DNA of 42,127 nt from Burkholderiales bacterium (GCA_035518095.1 DATIXX010000069.1:1-42127); one strand, 5' to 3'. Counted from the stretch's first letter, positions 7,633 through 16,795 are shown. Translations and numbers: made by a program. The notes: generated by a model not told the origin, from the sequence alone.

Positions 7633-9039
7633 CTATTCGCTCGGGTGCCGGGGACGATCACGGTCCTTCGGGGTGCGCCTGCGCCCCGGCAGCAGCTCGA
7701 ATAACCACTCGGCCATCACGTTGGCGCGAATGACGCGGATAGCGAGCGCTGTCGGGGAGATCGGCCGCACCAAGCGCGTCTCGCGCAGCCGCCGCAGGAA
7801 CACCGCGATCACCACAGCGCGCGCGACGCCCGAGGCGCAGAGCGCGAGCCACAATCCGCTGCTGAAGACGACCGTATGACCAACGAGCTTGAGCTCGTGC
7901 GGCGCGTGCGTGGCCAGCACGCCGCCGATCAGCGCGCCGCCGAAGACCGCCGTATTCGAGAGGGTCTGGTGCACGGCGCTGTAGGCGGCGCGCTTCTCCG
8001 GCGGTACGACGTCGTAGAGAAAATTCCCCACCGCGAGGCTGAATCCCGCCCAGGCGACGCCGCTGATGATCTGAATCACGAGAATCGCCCAGAAATTCGG
8101 GAACAGCACCCACAGAACCGGCAGCGCGGGAAACACGATGCTCGTGATCTGCACCACCCGCAGGTTGCCGAACACGTCCGACAGCCGGCCCCACAAATTG
8201 AGTGCGGCAAACTGCATCAGCACGTAGAACGCGTTGACCGCGGTGAATTCGATATACGAGAAGCGGAGATCGCGCAGCATGTACAGCGCAAAGAACGGCG
8301 AAGCGATGGCCACCGTCAGGTTCATGAAGCCGACGAACAGCGCGAAGCGCATGAAGTCCGAGCCGCGCATCCGGTCGAGCAGCCCGCCTAGGGGCGGGAG
8401 CGTCAACGGCGCGAGGCGCGCGAGCGGCTCGTGCATGCGCATTAGCTGAGCGAGCGAGTACAGGCGCCCCGCCAGCGCGATTGTGAAGATCGCCGCGAAA
8501 CCCCAGTGCGCCAGCTGCCGCTGCTCGAAGAACTCCAGGGCGAGGCCGGCAGCGCTCAGGCTCGCGAAGGTCATGACGCTCATGAGCCGGGTGCGCCGGC
8601 CGAAGAAACGGCCGCGCCGGCGCTCTGGAACCAGATCGCTGATCAGGCTGCTCCACGGCGGCGCCGCAAACTGGCCGCCGATGTAGTAGAGCACGACTGC
8701 CGCGATGAGCAGCACCACCGAAGTCTCACCGGGGACGAACGCGAGGGCGATGATCGGCAGCCACGCGGCCGACTGCAGCAGCACGCCGGCAAAAATCAGT
8801 GTCTTGCGCCGGATGGCGTACCCCGCCACCCAGGCTGAGGCGAGCTGGGCTACCGAACCGAGCATCGAGGGCAACGCGGCGAGCAGCGTGATCTGGGCTG
8901 TGCTTGCCTTGAGAAAGATCGCGAACGCTTGGAGGTAGGACTCACCCGCGCCGAACATCAGCGACCAAGCGACGCCGTCGCGCACGGAGTATTGGAGTGA
9001 TCGGTCGACCTTGGGGTCGCGTGAAAAGTGGCGGGACAC
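7633..9039 (-). CDS. MFS transporter
   Basis: This 468-residue membrane protein has about twelve hydrophobic segments in the two-bundle arrangement of the major facilitator superfamily. Basic cytoplasmic loops are typical, including VPERRRGRFFGRRTR between helices 4 and 5, a GRLSDVFGN loop in the second half and VVPPEKRAAYSAVHQTLSN later. The start is a GTG at 9039 with no clear ribosome site. The substrate is unknown; hydrophobicity and length fit a sugar, drug or metabolite exporter equally well. It is alone, with the SHOCT gene and a hairpin upstream. Confidence 0.88.
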   Translation of the reverse strand: MSRHFSRDPKVDRSLQYSVRDGVAWSLMFGAGESYLQAFAIFLKASTAQITLLAALPSMLGSVAQLASAWVAGYAIRRKTLIFAGVLLQSAAWLPIIALAFVPGETSVVLLIAAVVLYYIGGQFAAPPWSSLISDLVPERRRGRFFGRRTRLMSVMTFASLSAAGLALEFFEQRQLAHWGFAAIFTIALAGRLYSLAQLMRMHEPLARLAPLTLPPLGGLLDRMRGSDFMRFALFVGFMNLTVAIASPFFALYMLRDLRFSYIEFTAVNAFYVLMQFAALNLWGRLSDVFGNLRVVQITSIVFPALPVLWVLFPNFWAILVIQIISGVAWAGFSLAVGNFLYDVVPPEKRAAYSAVHQTLSNTAVFGGALIGGVLATHAPHELKLVGHTVVFSSGLWLALCASGVARAVVIAVFLRRLRETRLVRPISPTALAIRVIRANVMAEWLFELLPGRRRTPKDRDRPRHPSE

Positions 9040-9113
9040 GAAGAGCGCTAGAAAGGAGCGGGTTTAGGCAAAGTATAGATGTTGCCGCGCCTGCTTGAAA
9101 AATTAAATAGGCG

Positions 9114-9140
9114 AGGCACGATTTCTCATAATTCGTGCCT
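9114..9140 (-). terminator. Probable terminator of the SHOCT gene
   Basis: AGGCACGA (9114-9121) and TCGTGCCT (9133-9140) form an 8-bp perfect stem. On the minus strand it is followed by an imperfect T-rich tract (TATTTAATTTTTC). It lies 20 bp beyond the SHOCT stop and before the MFS start. Confidence 0.55.
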
Positions 9141-9159
9141 GGCCCGTTAGCGCGACTGT

Positions 9160-9399
9160 CTATTCGGCAATCTCGCGTTTTTTTCGCTCAAATTCCTCCC
9201 GATTAATTTCCCCACGGGCATAACGATCCTTAAGCACTTCAAGAGGTGATTTCTCTGGTGGTTGACCTGCTGATGAATTAGCAGAGTTCCTGAGCCACCT
9301 GATCAGAAGGACAATAACCAGGACAATTAATACCGCGAACAGGAACATGCCGAATATGGCGAGCCCTGTCCACACCGATTCCCAGCCAAAGTTCCACAT
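9160..9399 (-). CDS. Small SHOCT-domain membrane protein
   Basis: The 79-residue protein begins MWNFGWESVW, has one strong membrane helix (~12-34), a polar linker, and a C-terminal SHOCT motif (LEVLKDRYARGEINREEFE). SHOCT is a short oligomerisation motif common at the ends of small membrane proteins. AGGAG lies 11 nt before this ATG, a little far, but the family normally starts just here; a longer frame to 9432 adds only LHTGQGEING. Function unknown. Confidence 0.8.
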   Translation of the reverse strand: MWNFGWESVWTGLAIFGMFLFAVLIVLVIVLLIRWLRNSANSSAGQPPEKSPLEVLKDRYARGEINREEFERKKREIAE

Positions 9400-9848
9400 A
9401 CCATTGATTTCTCCTTGTCCTGTATGCAGCAACCGCTATGCCAGAAACTGCCGCTTTCAATTGTATTTACTTAAAAAACAAGACCTTCTGGCCGACGAAC
9501 GCTGTTCTGGGCTGATAGACGTTTTATTCGCGATCCGGCTTGAACGCATAGGTATTACGCGGTTCATAAAATTGCGACAAAACGGCGTATGTCAGGCCTA
9601 AGCGAGTCATAATCTACTTTCGTAATTACACCGACAGCCAGTTGCTTACTGCGGTGCGAGCTTGAACTTAATGAGCAGTGGGCGCTGGTGAAGTCGCGCT
9701 CGTATGACGGGCAGAATTTAATGCGTGAACATCCGGTTTCGACCAAATGCCAACTGGCCGGTGGCGCGCCCGAGTTTTGATCCGCGCAAACGCCCGAGGC
9801 TTCGCGCAGCCGATGCAGCGGCACGGACGGGGCACGGCAGTGATTTAT
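9400..9848. other. Non-coding stretch, nothing recognised
   Basis: About 450 bp between the SHOCT and USP genes. Open frames on both strands lack ribosome sites and family resemblance. Confidence 0.4.
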
Positions 9849-10679
9849 CTAGTGCGACATCAACACCGGCACGGTCATCGAGTCGAACATTGTCCGTGTC
9901 ACGCCGCCAAGCACCAACTCGCTGAAGCGTGAATGCCCGTAGGCTCCCATCACAATCAAGTCGGATGACAGATCTGCGGCTCGGGACAGCAGGAGATTGC
10001 CCGCGTCGACGTCCACCCCCTCAATATTTTCTACCTTCACCTGCACGCCATGCCGCGCCAGGTAAAGCCCAATATCAGCTCCGGGCACTTCTCCGTGCGA
10101 AGAGCTGTCTGGCTTGACCAGCACCACCCGGACTTCCTCGGCTGCCTGCAGGAACGGCAGCGCATCGGTTGTTGCTCGCGTTGCCTCGCGAGTGGCGTTC
10201 CAAGCAAGCAGCACCCGCTTGCCGATCGTGCCTGGCGCGCCGATGTACGGCACCACCAATACCGGGCGTCCGGCCATTAGCACAAGTCGATGGGCAAAAG
10301 TCATGTCGGCGCCGGAATCCTCTTGAACGTCGGGCTGACCTATTACGACGAGATCGGCGTAGCGCGAGTGCAGCGCCAGGGCCGCGAGCGCGTCTCCTGA
10401 CGAGGTTCGCCACTCCGCACTAACTGAATCACCTTTTTCGGCTGTGCGCCGGAACGCGGTCTCAGCGCCCTTCGCCTGCTCCAGCGCCACCCGCTTCTCG
10501 CTCTCAATGATCAGGGGATCCGTCTCGACTGTCTGGTACGCCAAAGAGTACGCAGGGGTCACGGCGTGAAGTCCTACCAAATGGGCCTGGAAACGTCCGG
10601 CAAGGTCAACCGCAACTTCGGCGCGCGCCGGCCAGCGGCTTCCATTGTCGACGTGCACGAGGATCGTCTTGTATGTCAT
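9849..10679 (-). CDS. Tandem universal stress protein (two UspA domains)
   Basis: The 276-residue protein holds two UspA folds (~1-145 and ~152-276). The second keeps the ATP-binding signature G-2x-G-9x-G-(S/T): GAYGHSRFSELVLGGVTRTM. The first (ADLVVIGQ...AHRLVLMAGRPVLVVP) has lost it, as in many tandem USPs. AAGGAGAAAG precedes the ATG at a good distance. USPs of this type respond to stress, stasis or low oxygen; I see no convincing FNR box in its own upstream region. Confidence 0.92.
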   Translation of the reverse strand: MTYKTILVHVDNGSRWPARAEVAVDLAGRFQAHLVGLHAVTPAYSLAYQTVETDPLIIESEKRVALEQAKGAETAFRRTAEKGDSVSAEWRTSSGDALAALALHSRYADLVVIGQPDVQEDSGADMTFAHRLVLMAGRPVLVVPYIGAPGTIGKRVLLAWNATREATRATTDALPFLQAAEEVRVVLVKPDSSSHGEVPGADIGLYLARHGVQVKVENIEGVDVDAGNLLLSRAADLSSDLIVMGAYGHSRFSELVLGGVTRTMFDSMTVPVLMSH

Positions 10680-11187
10680 CGCTTTCTCCTTGGAAGGCTT
10701 TGCGGTAACGCGAGCCCTATTGTTAATGCTCCTTGGTTGCAGGAAAACCGGTCCAATGATACGGGCCCGTGCCCCGGCTGTCTTTGAGCCAGGTCAACAA
10801 ACACGCAGGCGCCTCGCCTGCCGCGATTTCGTGATCAAGCGGTACGCAGGATAACGCGGTATCCGTTGACCCCGCGAATGCTCGCTCGATAGGATAAAGT
10901 GTTTTAGCACCACACGTCGAGGTGTGGAGCCGGGCTGCACGCGTAGGGGTTCACCAACGACGTTCGGCGCGGCGTATCGACCTCAAGCGCGCGTGGACTC
11001 CTCTCTTAAGTCAAGCGAAGTGGGGAAGAAGCCGTGTCAGACAGCCTCTCGGTGCCGTCCAGTAACCTCATCGAGCCCTAACTAACCGCTCGTCAAACGT
11101 AATCACTTATCCGGGAGCCGACGCTTAACGCCCTGCTTAATTGGCTGGTTGTGGAGCGCGAGCGACGGTTTCAAATCCGAGCTGAAA
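10680..11187. other. Non-coding stretch
   Basis: A small hairpin (CCACAC/GTGTGG near 10913-10930) is the only structure noticed. No gene is supported in this ~500 bp between the USP promoter side and the VOC pseudogene. Confidence 0.4.
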
Positions 11188-11745
11188 TTACACTGAGCCC
11201 AAGTCATGCCGCGAGCGTAGCGTTCGCAGCATCTCCTTGGCCGGATGGTGTTTCCATTCAGGCCGCTGTTTGCGCAGCTCGTTCGCCATTCTCAATGTCT
11301 TGAGAATATCCCAAGGCATAGGAATGCGCGGCATACACGCAAGCTCCCAGCGTATTCCGGTTGGATCGACGAAAAAGACGGCGTAGTAGCCCGGCGCGTA
11401 GATTGGGTATTCACTCGGCCTGTCGGTCACAGTGACGTTTTCCCTAAGCAAAAACTCTTTGTAGAATTGGTCGACCTCCGTTCTACTTCGCGCCCACAGA
11501 GCGACATGATGGATCCCGGGTGCATGGTCTTCATGGTTCAATATTCCACGCTGCGCAGCAGGTTAAATTCCGACGTAACTGTGCGGAAATGGAAAGCGGG
11601 CCATGTAGTATGTGAAACGGTATCCGACGTCCAGTGTCCAGAAACTCTTGTACCCCAGCCACCCGAACATCCGATCATAGAATTTGATCGAGTTGTCGAA
11701 ATCCAGTACAGAAAATTCCACGTGATGCGCTCCTCGAAGTCTCAT
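11188..11745 (-). pseudogene. VOC (glyoxalase-fold) protein split by one in-frame stop
   Basis: A single frame runs from the ATG at 11745, which has a perfect AAGGAGGAA ribosome site, to the stop at 11188. It is interrupted only by TAA at 11563-11565. The first 60 residues (RGAHHVEFSVLDFDNSIKFYDRMFGWLGY...HSYVGI) are the first half of a vicinal-oxygen-chelate fold. The rest (PAAQRG, NHEDHAPGIHHVALWARSR, YAPGYYAVFFVDPTGIRWEL) is the second half. Relatives commonly read IQPAA here, so CAA to TAA explains the stop. No frameshift is needed, and both halves look otherwise intact. It may be a very recent pseudogene, a sequencing error or a readthrough case. Confidence 0.85.
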
Positions 11746-12239
11746 TTCCTCCTTCCTATGCTTGTAGGTTCGCGGGGCGTTAGACGGCGAAGCTGCTCGT
11801 TGATTGGTCCGATTGACGGCACGGCATTGCTGTATTTCGTTTTTATCAGACGGCCATTCCCCACTTGTTTTTTGCAGGTTCCAAGCGGCGATCGCGAGTG
11901 CGCGCTTTTGGTCGCGTCCAGCCACTCGAGAGGCACAGGCTAGTAAAACAAACTACTGGCATTGTTCACTTGAAAACATCCTGTTTGCCCGTGAAGATAT
12001 CATTGCAATGATTCTGGACAAAAATAGAATCGCGGTCTTCCGCGAGCAGCCGATATCGCGTAATATTCTTTGCGGTTGCCGCGAAGCAAATCAGAGCATT
12101 GAGTTGGTACTGGCGTATCCAGCGTAGCAAGCGGGGTTAATTGCAGCGGGGTTCTCTATTAAGTGACCTGATGCAAGCCGGGCGGGTCCCCTTCGAGCGC
12201 AAACCGAATACGCATCATGCCGTGTCAACGAGCATTGCA
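11746..12239. other. Non-coding stretch
   Basis: No gene or RNA motif recognised. It contains the divergent upstream regions of the VOC and lipoprotein genes. Confidence 0.4.
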
Positions 12240-12734
12240 ATGAGACAGTTGAAAATCGCAATCCTTTTGCTGGGAATTCTTGAGCTCGGCGCCTGCCATT
12301 CGCGTGCCAAGACCGTCCCCGTGGATCCGCCGCAAAATGTGTCATCCGGTTCGACATTGACCCTCAATCAGACCATCGTGATTCCGGATGGAAGTACTGG
12401 CGTGCATTTTCAGGACACGCAGCTGGTCGAAATTGCGTCCATCCAGCCGAACTACGCCTACTGCAAGTTCGAACTCAATGATCCTGCCGGCCCCGCCCGC
12501 AACATAGAACCCCAAGCATTTACGGTCGCAAGCGTGGACTACGATCAAGAGTCCATCGGTTCGCTGGGAGAAGCCGTGTCTTCGACGCGCATGAACCTTC
12601 AATCAGGGCAGCAGGCGGCGGCCTATCACATGACTTGCATGCTCCCGGCTGGGCCAGATTCCGCGCGTTTTGTGACCGTCTACGAAATCAATGGGGCGCT
12701 CGGCAACTATTTCACGTTGATGCGGGTGTACTAG
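12240..12734 (+). CDS. Hypothetical lipoprotein
   Basis: The start at 12240 gives 164 residues with a lipoprotein signal: MRQLK, a hydrophobic core and the lipobox LGAC (Cys19). The mature part is probably a small beta-rich domain (TLTLNQTIVIPDGSTGVHFQ...) with three further Cys residues, two of which (YCKFEL and MTCML) could pair. I recognise no family. The earlier ATG at 12141 would add 33 non-signal residues and is rejected. Upstream there is no clear ribosome site. It stands alone. Confidence 0.75.
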   Translation: MRQLKIAILLLGILELGACHSRAKTVPVDPPQNVSSGSTLTLNQTIVIPDGSTGVHFQDTQLVEIASIQPNYAYCKFELNDPAGPARNIEPQAFTVASVDYDQESIGSLGEAVSSTRMNLQSGQQAAAYHMTCMLPAGPDSARFVTVYEINGALGNYFTLMRVY

Positions 12735-13084
12735 GGAATTTCATATTGCAAGTCTGGACGTTTGGGCGAGAGTAGAATTTGCTTTTAAGCGTTTCCGGTC
12801 TACCCAGTATCCTTATGCAACGGAAAGTATTGCTGCAAATAATACGCTAGGTTTGAAGCCGAATCGCGGAATCGCGACCCAAAGCCCGCTATCGAGTCAA
12901 AACGGTAATTCACGCAACGTCGAGCGGTGCCGCTTGCAACTCGAATACTCCAAAGTCTGCGCGACATTCTGATCGCCATCAAGAGCGCAAAACTGAATTT
13001 TTGACGCCTCCGTGATTTGCCGGTTGGCATCCCGCGAGGCGTTGTGCAAGAATTTCCGATATCCAGGTTCTGAGTGAGGCGTCC
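12735..13084. other. Non-coding stretch
   Basis: No supported gene; the frames here lack start signals and family resemblance. Confidence 0.4.
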
Positions 13085-13225
13085 GTGCTTAAAATCGTTG
13101 CACTATTGCTCGTACTGACCACCGTGTATGCAAACCTGACTCACTGGTATATGAAATTCCAGAGGAGAATTGGCGTGATGGCGCACCGACCAGCCCATTT
13201 TGAGGAGTCATCATGCGACTTATAG
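13085..13225 (+). CDS. Possible small membrane peptide overlapping the LapA-domain gene
   Basis: A GTG-started frame of 46 codons begins five bases after GAGG. It opens with one hydrophobic helix (LKIVALLLVLTTVYANLTH), continues with a basic WYMKFQRRIG segment and ends at a TAG inside the next gene, overlapping its start by 13 bp. The overlap and ribosome site suggest translational coupling. I recognise no family, so this stays tentative. Confidence 0.35.
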   Translation: MLKIVALLLVLTTVYANLTHWYMKFQRRIGVMAHRPAHFEESSCDL

Positions 13226-13530
13226 CGATTCTTGGAATTGCAGTAGCGGTTGCTGGCGTTGCGTTTGCGCTGCAGAACAATGTTCCGGTTACGGTGACGT
13301 TGCTCCTCTGGCGTTTCGACAGTTCGCTCGCGACGGTTCTGCTGCTGGCACTTGCGCTTGGCGCCATCATCGTGGCGTTTGTCTCGACGCCGCGCGCGCT
13401 TCGTACACACTGGCTGCTTTCGCGTCAACGCAAAGATATTGCAGCGCTAGAGGCCGCCAACGTCGAATTGCGGAAGAAACTGGCAGCACTGGAACACCAG
13501 AACGGAACGGGAATCGACACCGGCCAATAA
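13213..13530 (+). CDS. LapA-domain (DUF1049) membrane protein
   Basis: The 105-residue protein has two membrane helices (~3-19 and ~38-58) separated by the family pattern ALQNNVPVTVTLLLWRFDSS, then a cytoplasmic coiled coil (ALEAANVELRKKLAALEH). In E. coli LapA works with LapB in controlling lipopolysaccharide synthesis through LpxC. Here no lapB is adjacent, so only the domain is assigned. TGAGGAGTC lies just before the ATG. Confidence 0.85.
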   Translation: MRLIAILGIAVAVAGVAFALQNNVPVTVTLLLWRFDSSLATVLLLALALGAIIVAFVSTPRALRTHWLLSRQRKDIAALEAANVELRKKLAALEHQNGTGIDTGQ

Positions 13531-13685
13531 GCGCACGCCGGTTGCGGCCACGCGCGGATACGGCTCAGCGAGGTGACCGCTATTGGCCGGAACTTTTCAG
13601 ATATCGAATTTAGTTGCGGTTGATCGCGCCATAGACGCGCGCGCCACAAAGTACTTAAATCATCCACAAACTGCTAGAACAATAG

Positions 13686-14957
13686 ATGAATTCCGCCGCC
13701 GGCCTGCTTCCGATCGCGCATGAGTATGCGAGCCGCGGACCGCTGATTCTCGCGATTTTTGCGATAACGTATTTTGGCATCGCGGTGGGCCGTGTGCCCG
13801 CCTTGAAGGTGAACCGCGTCGGCATCGCCTTGCTCGGCGCGATTGCGCTTACGATTTTCGCCGGCGTGACCACGGCGGACGTCGTCTCGTTCATCAACTG
13901 GCCAACTGTTTTTCTATTGTTCGGCTTCTTCGTGTTGTCCGCGCAGTTGCGCCTATCTGGATTCTTCGACAAGGTGGCGATTGCCGTTGCGGCCCGGCTC
14001 GGACACCCAGCGCGCTTTTTGCTGCAACTGATGCTGGTGACGGCGGGATTGTCTGCAGTGCTCAACCACGACGTTGTTTGCTTGGTGTTTGCCCCGATCA
14101 TCGCGGCCGCGCTGATCCGGCAAAAAATCAATCCGGTACCGTTTCTGATCGCGCTCGCGATTGCGAGCAACATCGGGGCGGCTTCCACGCTTGTCGGTAA
14201 TCCTCAGGACATGGTGATTGCGCAGCTCGCGCGGCTCGATTTCGGGCGCTACATCCTGTGGTCTATCGCACCGGTACTGTTCGCGCTTGCCAGTGCATAC
14301 GCTATCATATGGATGCTGTCGCGCAAAACGCTGCATTCCACGGTGTTTCCGCGGACTGGCGCGCAGCGCGCGAATCGGCCGTTCGACCGCGGCCATACCA
14401 TCAAGGGGCTCGTGATTCTCGCGGTCGTCATCGCGCTGTTCTTTACGTCGCTGCCGAAGGAAATGATTGCGCTCGCCGCCGCCGGAATTCATATCGCCAG
14501 CCGCAAGTTCCGCACCGAGGAATTGCTGGGTCTGGTGGACTGGTCGATTCTCGTACTTTTTATCGGGCTGTTCGTGATCGCCGGCGCATTTCAGACTACC
14601 GGCTATGGCGAGCTGGCCGTGCGCTGGCTCGCAAATAACGGAGTGAACCTCGGGTCGTTGCCCGTGCTGACAGGAGTCACCGCAGTCTTGTCCAACCTCC
14701 TTAACAATTCGGCGGCGGTGATGCTGCTGCTCAACGTCGTTGACCTTTCAAATCCGGCCACAGCCTATACGCTGGCGCTCGCCAACAGCTTCGGCGGCAG
14801 CCTCGTTATCATTGGCAGCGTGTCCAACATCATTGTCGTACAGCAGGCTCGCGAGTCGGGAATCAATATTTCGTTCTATGATTTCGCCCGCGTGGGTGTT
14901 CCGGTGACGCTTGCCGCTCTGGCAGGTCTGATCATCTGGACAATGTTGCCGTTCTAA
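13686..14957 (+). CDS. SLC13/ArsB-like permease (ion transporter superfamily)
   Basis: This 423-residue protein has about eleven membrane segments and the inverted-repeat features of the ion-transporter superfamily. The first half carries LNHDVVCLVFAPI and IGAASTLVGNPQDMVI; the second carries LSNLLNNSAAVMLL and an IGSVSNIIVVQQA segment. These paired N-x-hairpin motifs are characteristic of SLC13 carriers, ArsB and CitMHS. The substrate could be dicarboxylate, citrate, sulfate, arsenite or sodium; no ars or regulatory genes are adjacent to decide. The ATG lies at the first plausible position with no strong ribosome site. Confidence 0.87.
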   Translation: MNSAAGLLPIAHEYASRGPLILAIFAITYFGIAVGRVPALKVNRVGIALLGAIALTIFAGVTTADVVSFINWPTVFLLFGFFVLSAQLRLSGFFDKVAIAVAARLGHPARFLLQLMLVTAGLSAVLNHDVVCLVFAPIIAAALIRQKINPVPFLIALAIASNIGAASTLVGNPQDMVIAQLARLDFGRYILWSIAPVLFALASAYAIIWMLSRKTLHSTVFPRTGAQRANRPFDRGHTIKGLVILAVVIALFFTSLPKEMIALAAAGIHIASRKFRTEELLGLVDWSILVLFIGLFVIAGAFQTTGYGELAVRWLANNGVNLGSLPVLTGVTAVLSNLLNNSAAVMLLLNVVDLSNPATAYTLALANSFGGSLVIIGSVSNIIVVQQARESGINISFYDFARVGVPVTLAALAGLIIWTMLPF

Positions 14958-15228
14958 GAGCGGTTGGCCTAACCGCCATTTTAATCCAAGTTGAATGAGA
15001 AAATACGGGCATGCGTTGTTCGAACGCATCTCGATTTACGTTTAACGGATTCCATTGAACGTCCGCGTCCGTCCGAATGCCGCTGTTCCCCGAAATCGAA
15101 GTGTGTACGGGAATGCATAGCGGGAGCGCCATCACGCGAGCGGCACGCTCAATTCCCGGAACTGCCACATAGAGTGAGGCGCCGCCCCGCGTTTCAACGT
15201 GCTACACCACCACCCCCGATTGCCTGAT

Positions 15229-15687
15229 TCAGCGGCTGCGCAATCCCAGCCGGCGGTTAATCAGGGTATCGACGCTGACCTTCCCTGGGCCCGCCATGAG
15301 CAGCCAGAAGAAGATGAGAATGTAAACAAACTCATCTAACTCGACGAAGTCGTCGAAGCTGCTAACGTTCTTGATGACCACCAACGCAATGGCGACGACC
15401 ATGTTGATGATCATCGGAATTGCCGTCAATCGCGTCAGTAACCCAACCATGATCAGTCCGCCCCCGACGAACTCCGTCCAGGCGGACAGCGAAGCGCTGA
15501 AAGCGGGAAATGGAATCCCCCAGTTGATGAAGCGTTCCGTAAAGGCGGCCAAGTTATGCAGCTTGGCCCAGCCCGTCTCCAGCCAGAAATAGCCGAAGAA
15601 CAAACGTATCACCAGTGGCCCCAGCCAGTCCAGGGAATCCGCAAACTTGAGAAGCGCATTGCAACGATTTACAACAAATGCCCGCAT
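15229..15687 (-). CDS. DoxX-family membrane protein
   Basis: The 152-residue protein has four membrane helices and the DoxX pattern: LVIRLFFGYFWLETGWAKLHN, then WTEFVGGGLIMVGLLTRLTA and a C-terminal YILIFFWLLMAGPGKVSVD. DoxX members (quinone-linked or of unknown role) are frequent last genes of bufferin operons, where the family is sometimes called BufD. AAAGGACAT precedes the ATG. It follows the bufferin-like gene by about 340 bp on the same strand. Confidence 0.88.
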   Translation of the reverse strand: MRAFVVNRCNALLKFADSLDWLGPLVIRLFFGYFWLETGWAKLHNLAAFTERFINWGIPFPAFSASLSAWTEFVGGGLIMVGLLTRLTAIPMIINMVVAIALVVIKNVSSFDDFVELDEFVYILIFFWLLMAGPGKVSVDTLINRRLGLRSR

Positions 15688-16026
15688 GATATGTCCTTTC
15701 TTTTGTCCCCAGTGTTCGGATACTACGGCTGGAAATCGAAACGCAGTGCGATCTTCAATATATCGTTGGTCGAAGACTGATTTCTGGCTAAAGTTGACGA
15801 TGCCCGCGCGGCCGCTAAGTCTGCCGGTACCACTTTATCCATAGCAGTGCGCCATTTTTTGTCAGCTGTGCCCTTCTTCAAGCGCGCCCATCGCCTGATT
15901 TCGGCACAAGTCATGCCGGCTCTCGCCCGCAACGACACCGAATTCTGTACCTCGCAGCGGTCAGGCGATTTACCGGGAGGGGTGCCGAGCCGAACACGGC
16001 GCCCCGACAATGAGTAAATGCGTCGC
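15688..16026. other. Gap where bufferin maturation genes would be expected
   Basis: The 339 bp between the bufferin-like gene and doxX are too short for bufB (about 850 bp) or bufC. A weak minus-strand frame (15723-15914 from an ATG) has no recognisable domain. I could not identify a bufB or bufC remnant. Confidence 0.4.
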
Positions 16027-16332
16027 TTAATACTCGCCTGTGCCTTTATTATAATTGCCCGTGCCCTTGTCGACGGTGCCGCCTTGTTTGGCGCACTCTT
16101 CCTCCGTCATACTGAGGAAACCTTGGCCCTTACAGGCGTTCTGGCCTTTGCATGCATTGTTCGCGCTCTTGCAGTCGCTCTTGCCTTTGCAGGCATTGAC
16201 GCCGGTACAATGCACCTTTGACTCGGCGGCGGCGTTTCCGACTACCGTAGTGGTCGCAAAAAGACCAGCCGCTATAGCGGCCAGAGTTGCACCTGAAAGC
16301 ACTTTAATCGTGTTTCTTTTTCCTTGATCCAT
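16027..16332 (-). CDS. Bufferin-like (BufA2-type) Cys-rich periplasmic precursor
   Basis: The 101-residue precursor has a signal region (KRNTIK, hydrophobic 11-30, cleavage after GNAAA) and a short Cys-rich mature part. Six Cys (42, 48, 54, 61, 67, 80) sit in repeated N-A-C-K-G units: VHCTGVNACKGKSDC then NNACKGQNACKGQGF. The tail contains KGTGNY and KGTGEY. Known bufferins (DUF2282) are copper-buffering peptides whose Cys residues are converted to thiooxazoles by BufB (DUF692) with BufC. Neither enzyme is here, only DoxX downstream. AGGAGG precedes the ATG. Family assignment is from the Cys pattern, so moderate. Confidence 0.72.
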   Translation of the reverse strand: MDQGKRNTIKVLSGATLAAIAAGLFATTTVVGNAAAESKVHCTGVNACKGKSDCKSANNACKGQNACKGQGFLSMTEEECAKQGGTVDKGTGNYNKGTGEY

Positions 16333-16494
16333 GGTAAAGCCTCCTGATTAGAAATTGATCCAGTTAAGAAAGGCACCCCTCCTGCAGCTACGATACAGAA
16401 CTTTTCTGATAACTCCGCTCGAACGGGTTCGGGTGCTGTGCGGTCCTCATCCATAATACGCTGATGATTTACCGTTGGATTAAAGAGATTTCGT

Positions 16495-16522
16495 TTGTCG
16501 GAGAATACATTAGCTTCCTTAC
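16495..16522 (-). promoter_or_regulatory. Candidate ECF-sigma promoter of the bufferin-like gene
   Basis: On the minus strand GTAAGG (16522-16517) is separated by 16 bp from CGACAA (16500-16495), within the context TTTGTAAGGAA. GTAA-type -35 and CGAC-type -10 elements are usual for ECF sigma factors. It resembles the plus-strand site facing msrB. Confidence 0.4.
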
Positions 16523-16595
16523 AAACGTTCGCAGTTTGATGAAGAACAGACCTGGGGGAGCGTGAGTACGATGGCCAACACATTCAAACAGGTTT

Positions 16596-16623
16596 GTAAT
16601 GAATGCTGGCGTTGCTAGACTAA
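16596..16623 (+). promoter_or_regulatory. Candidate ECF-sigma promoter of msrB
   Basis: GTAATG (16596-16601), 16 bp, then GACTAA (16618-16623), in the context TTTGTAATGAA. It shares TTTGTAA.GAA and GAC.AA with the opposite promoter, spacing differing by one base. Confidence 0.35.
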
Positions 16624-16795
16624 TAGGAGCACTGGTTGCCCTTTAGGGGAATAGGTTATTACTTTTCCGAGCGTAGGTTAGGGACCTGCTACTCGGTAAT
16701 TTGGACAGACGAACAATGTTGGCCCTGATGTGGTGGCCTTTGCCAGGTGATGATTTTGTTTACACACAAATATTGAAGTCCGCGGAGTTACGCCT

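Larger units (their letters stand above)
16333..16795. other. Divergent intergenic region between bufferin-like and msrB genes
   Basis: 463 bp with no gene. It carries two facing ECF-like promoters (16495-16522 minus, 16596-16623 plus), each giving a leader of about 155-170 nt. Confidence 0.5.

Noticed and set aside
7658..8656. 332-residue Arg/Ala/Pro-rich open frame on the minus strand
   Set aside because: It overlaps the MFS gene in another frame, has the composition of a GC-rich shadow frame and no domain.
15723..16010. 95-residue minus-strand frame between the bufferin-like gene and doxX, considered as bufB or bufC remnant
   Set aside because: No residue pattern of DUF692 or DUF2063 could be matched, and no ribosome site is present.
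16272..16583. 103-residue minus-strand frame overlapping the bufferin-like gene start
   Set aside because: Another frame of the same region; no start signal; the Cys-rich frame has AGGAGG.
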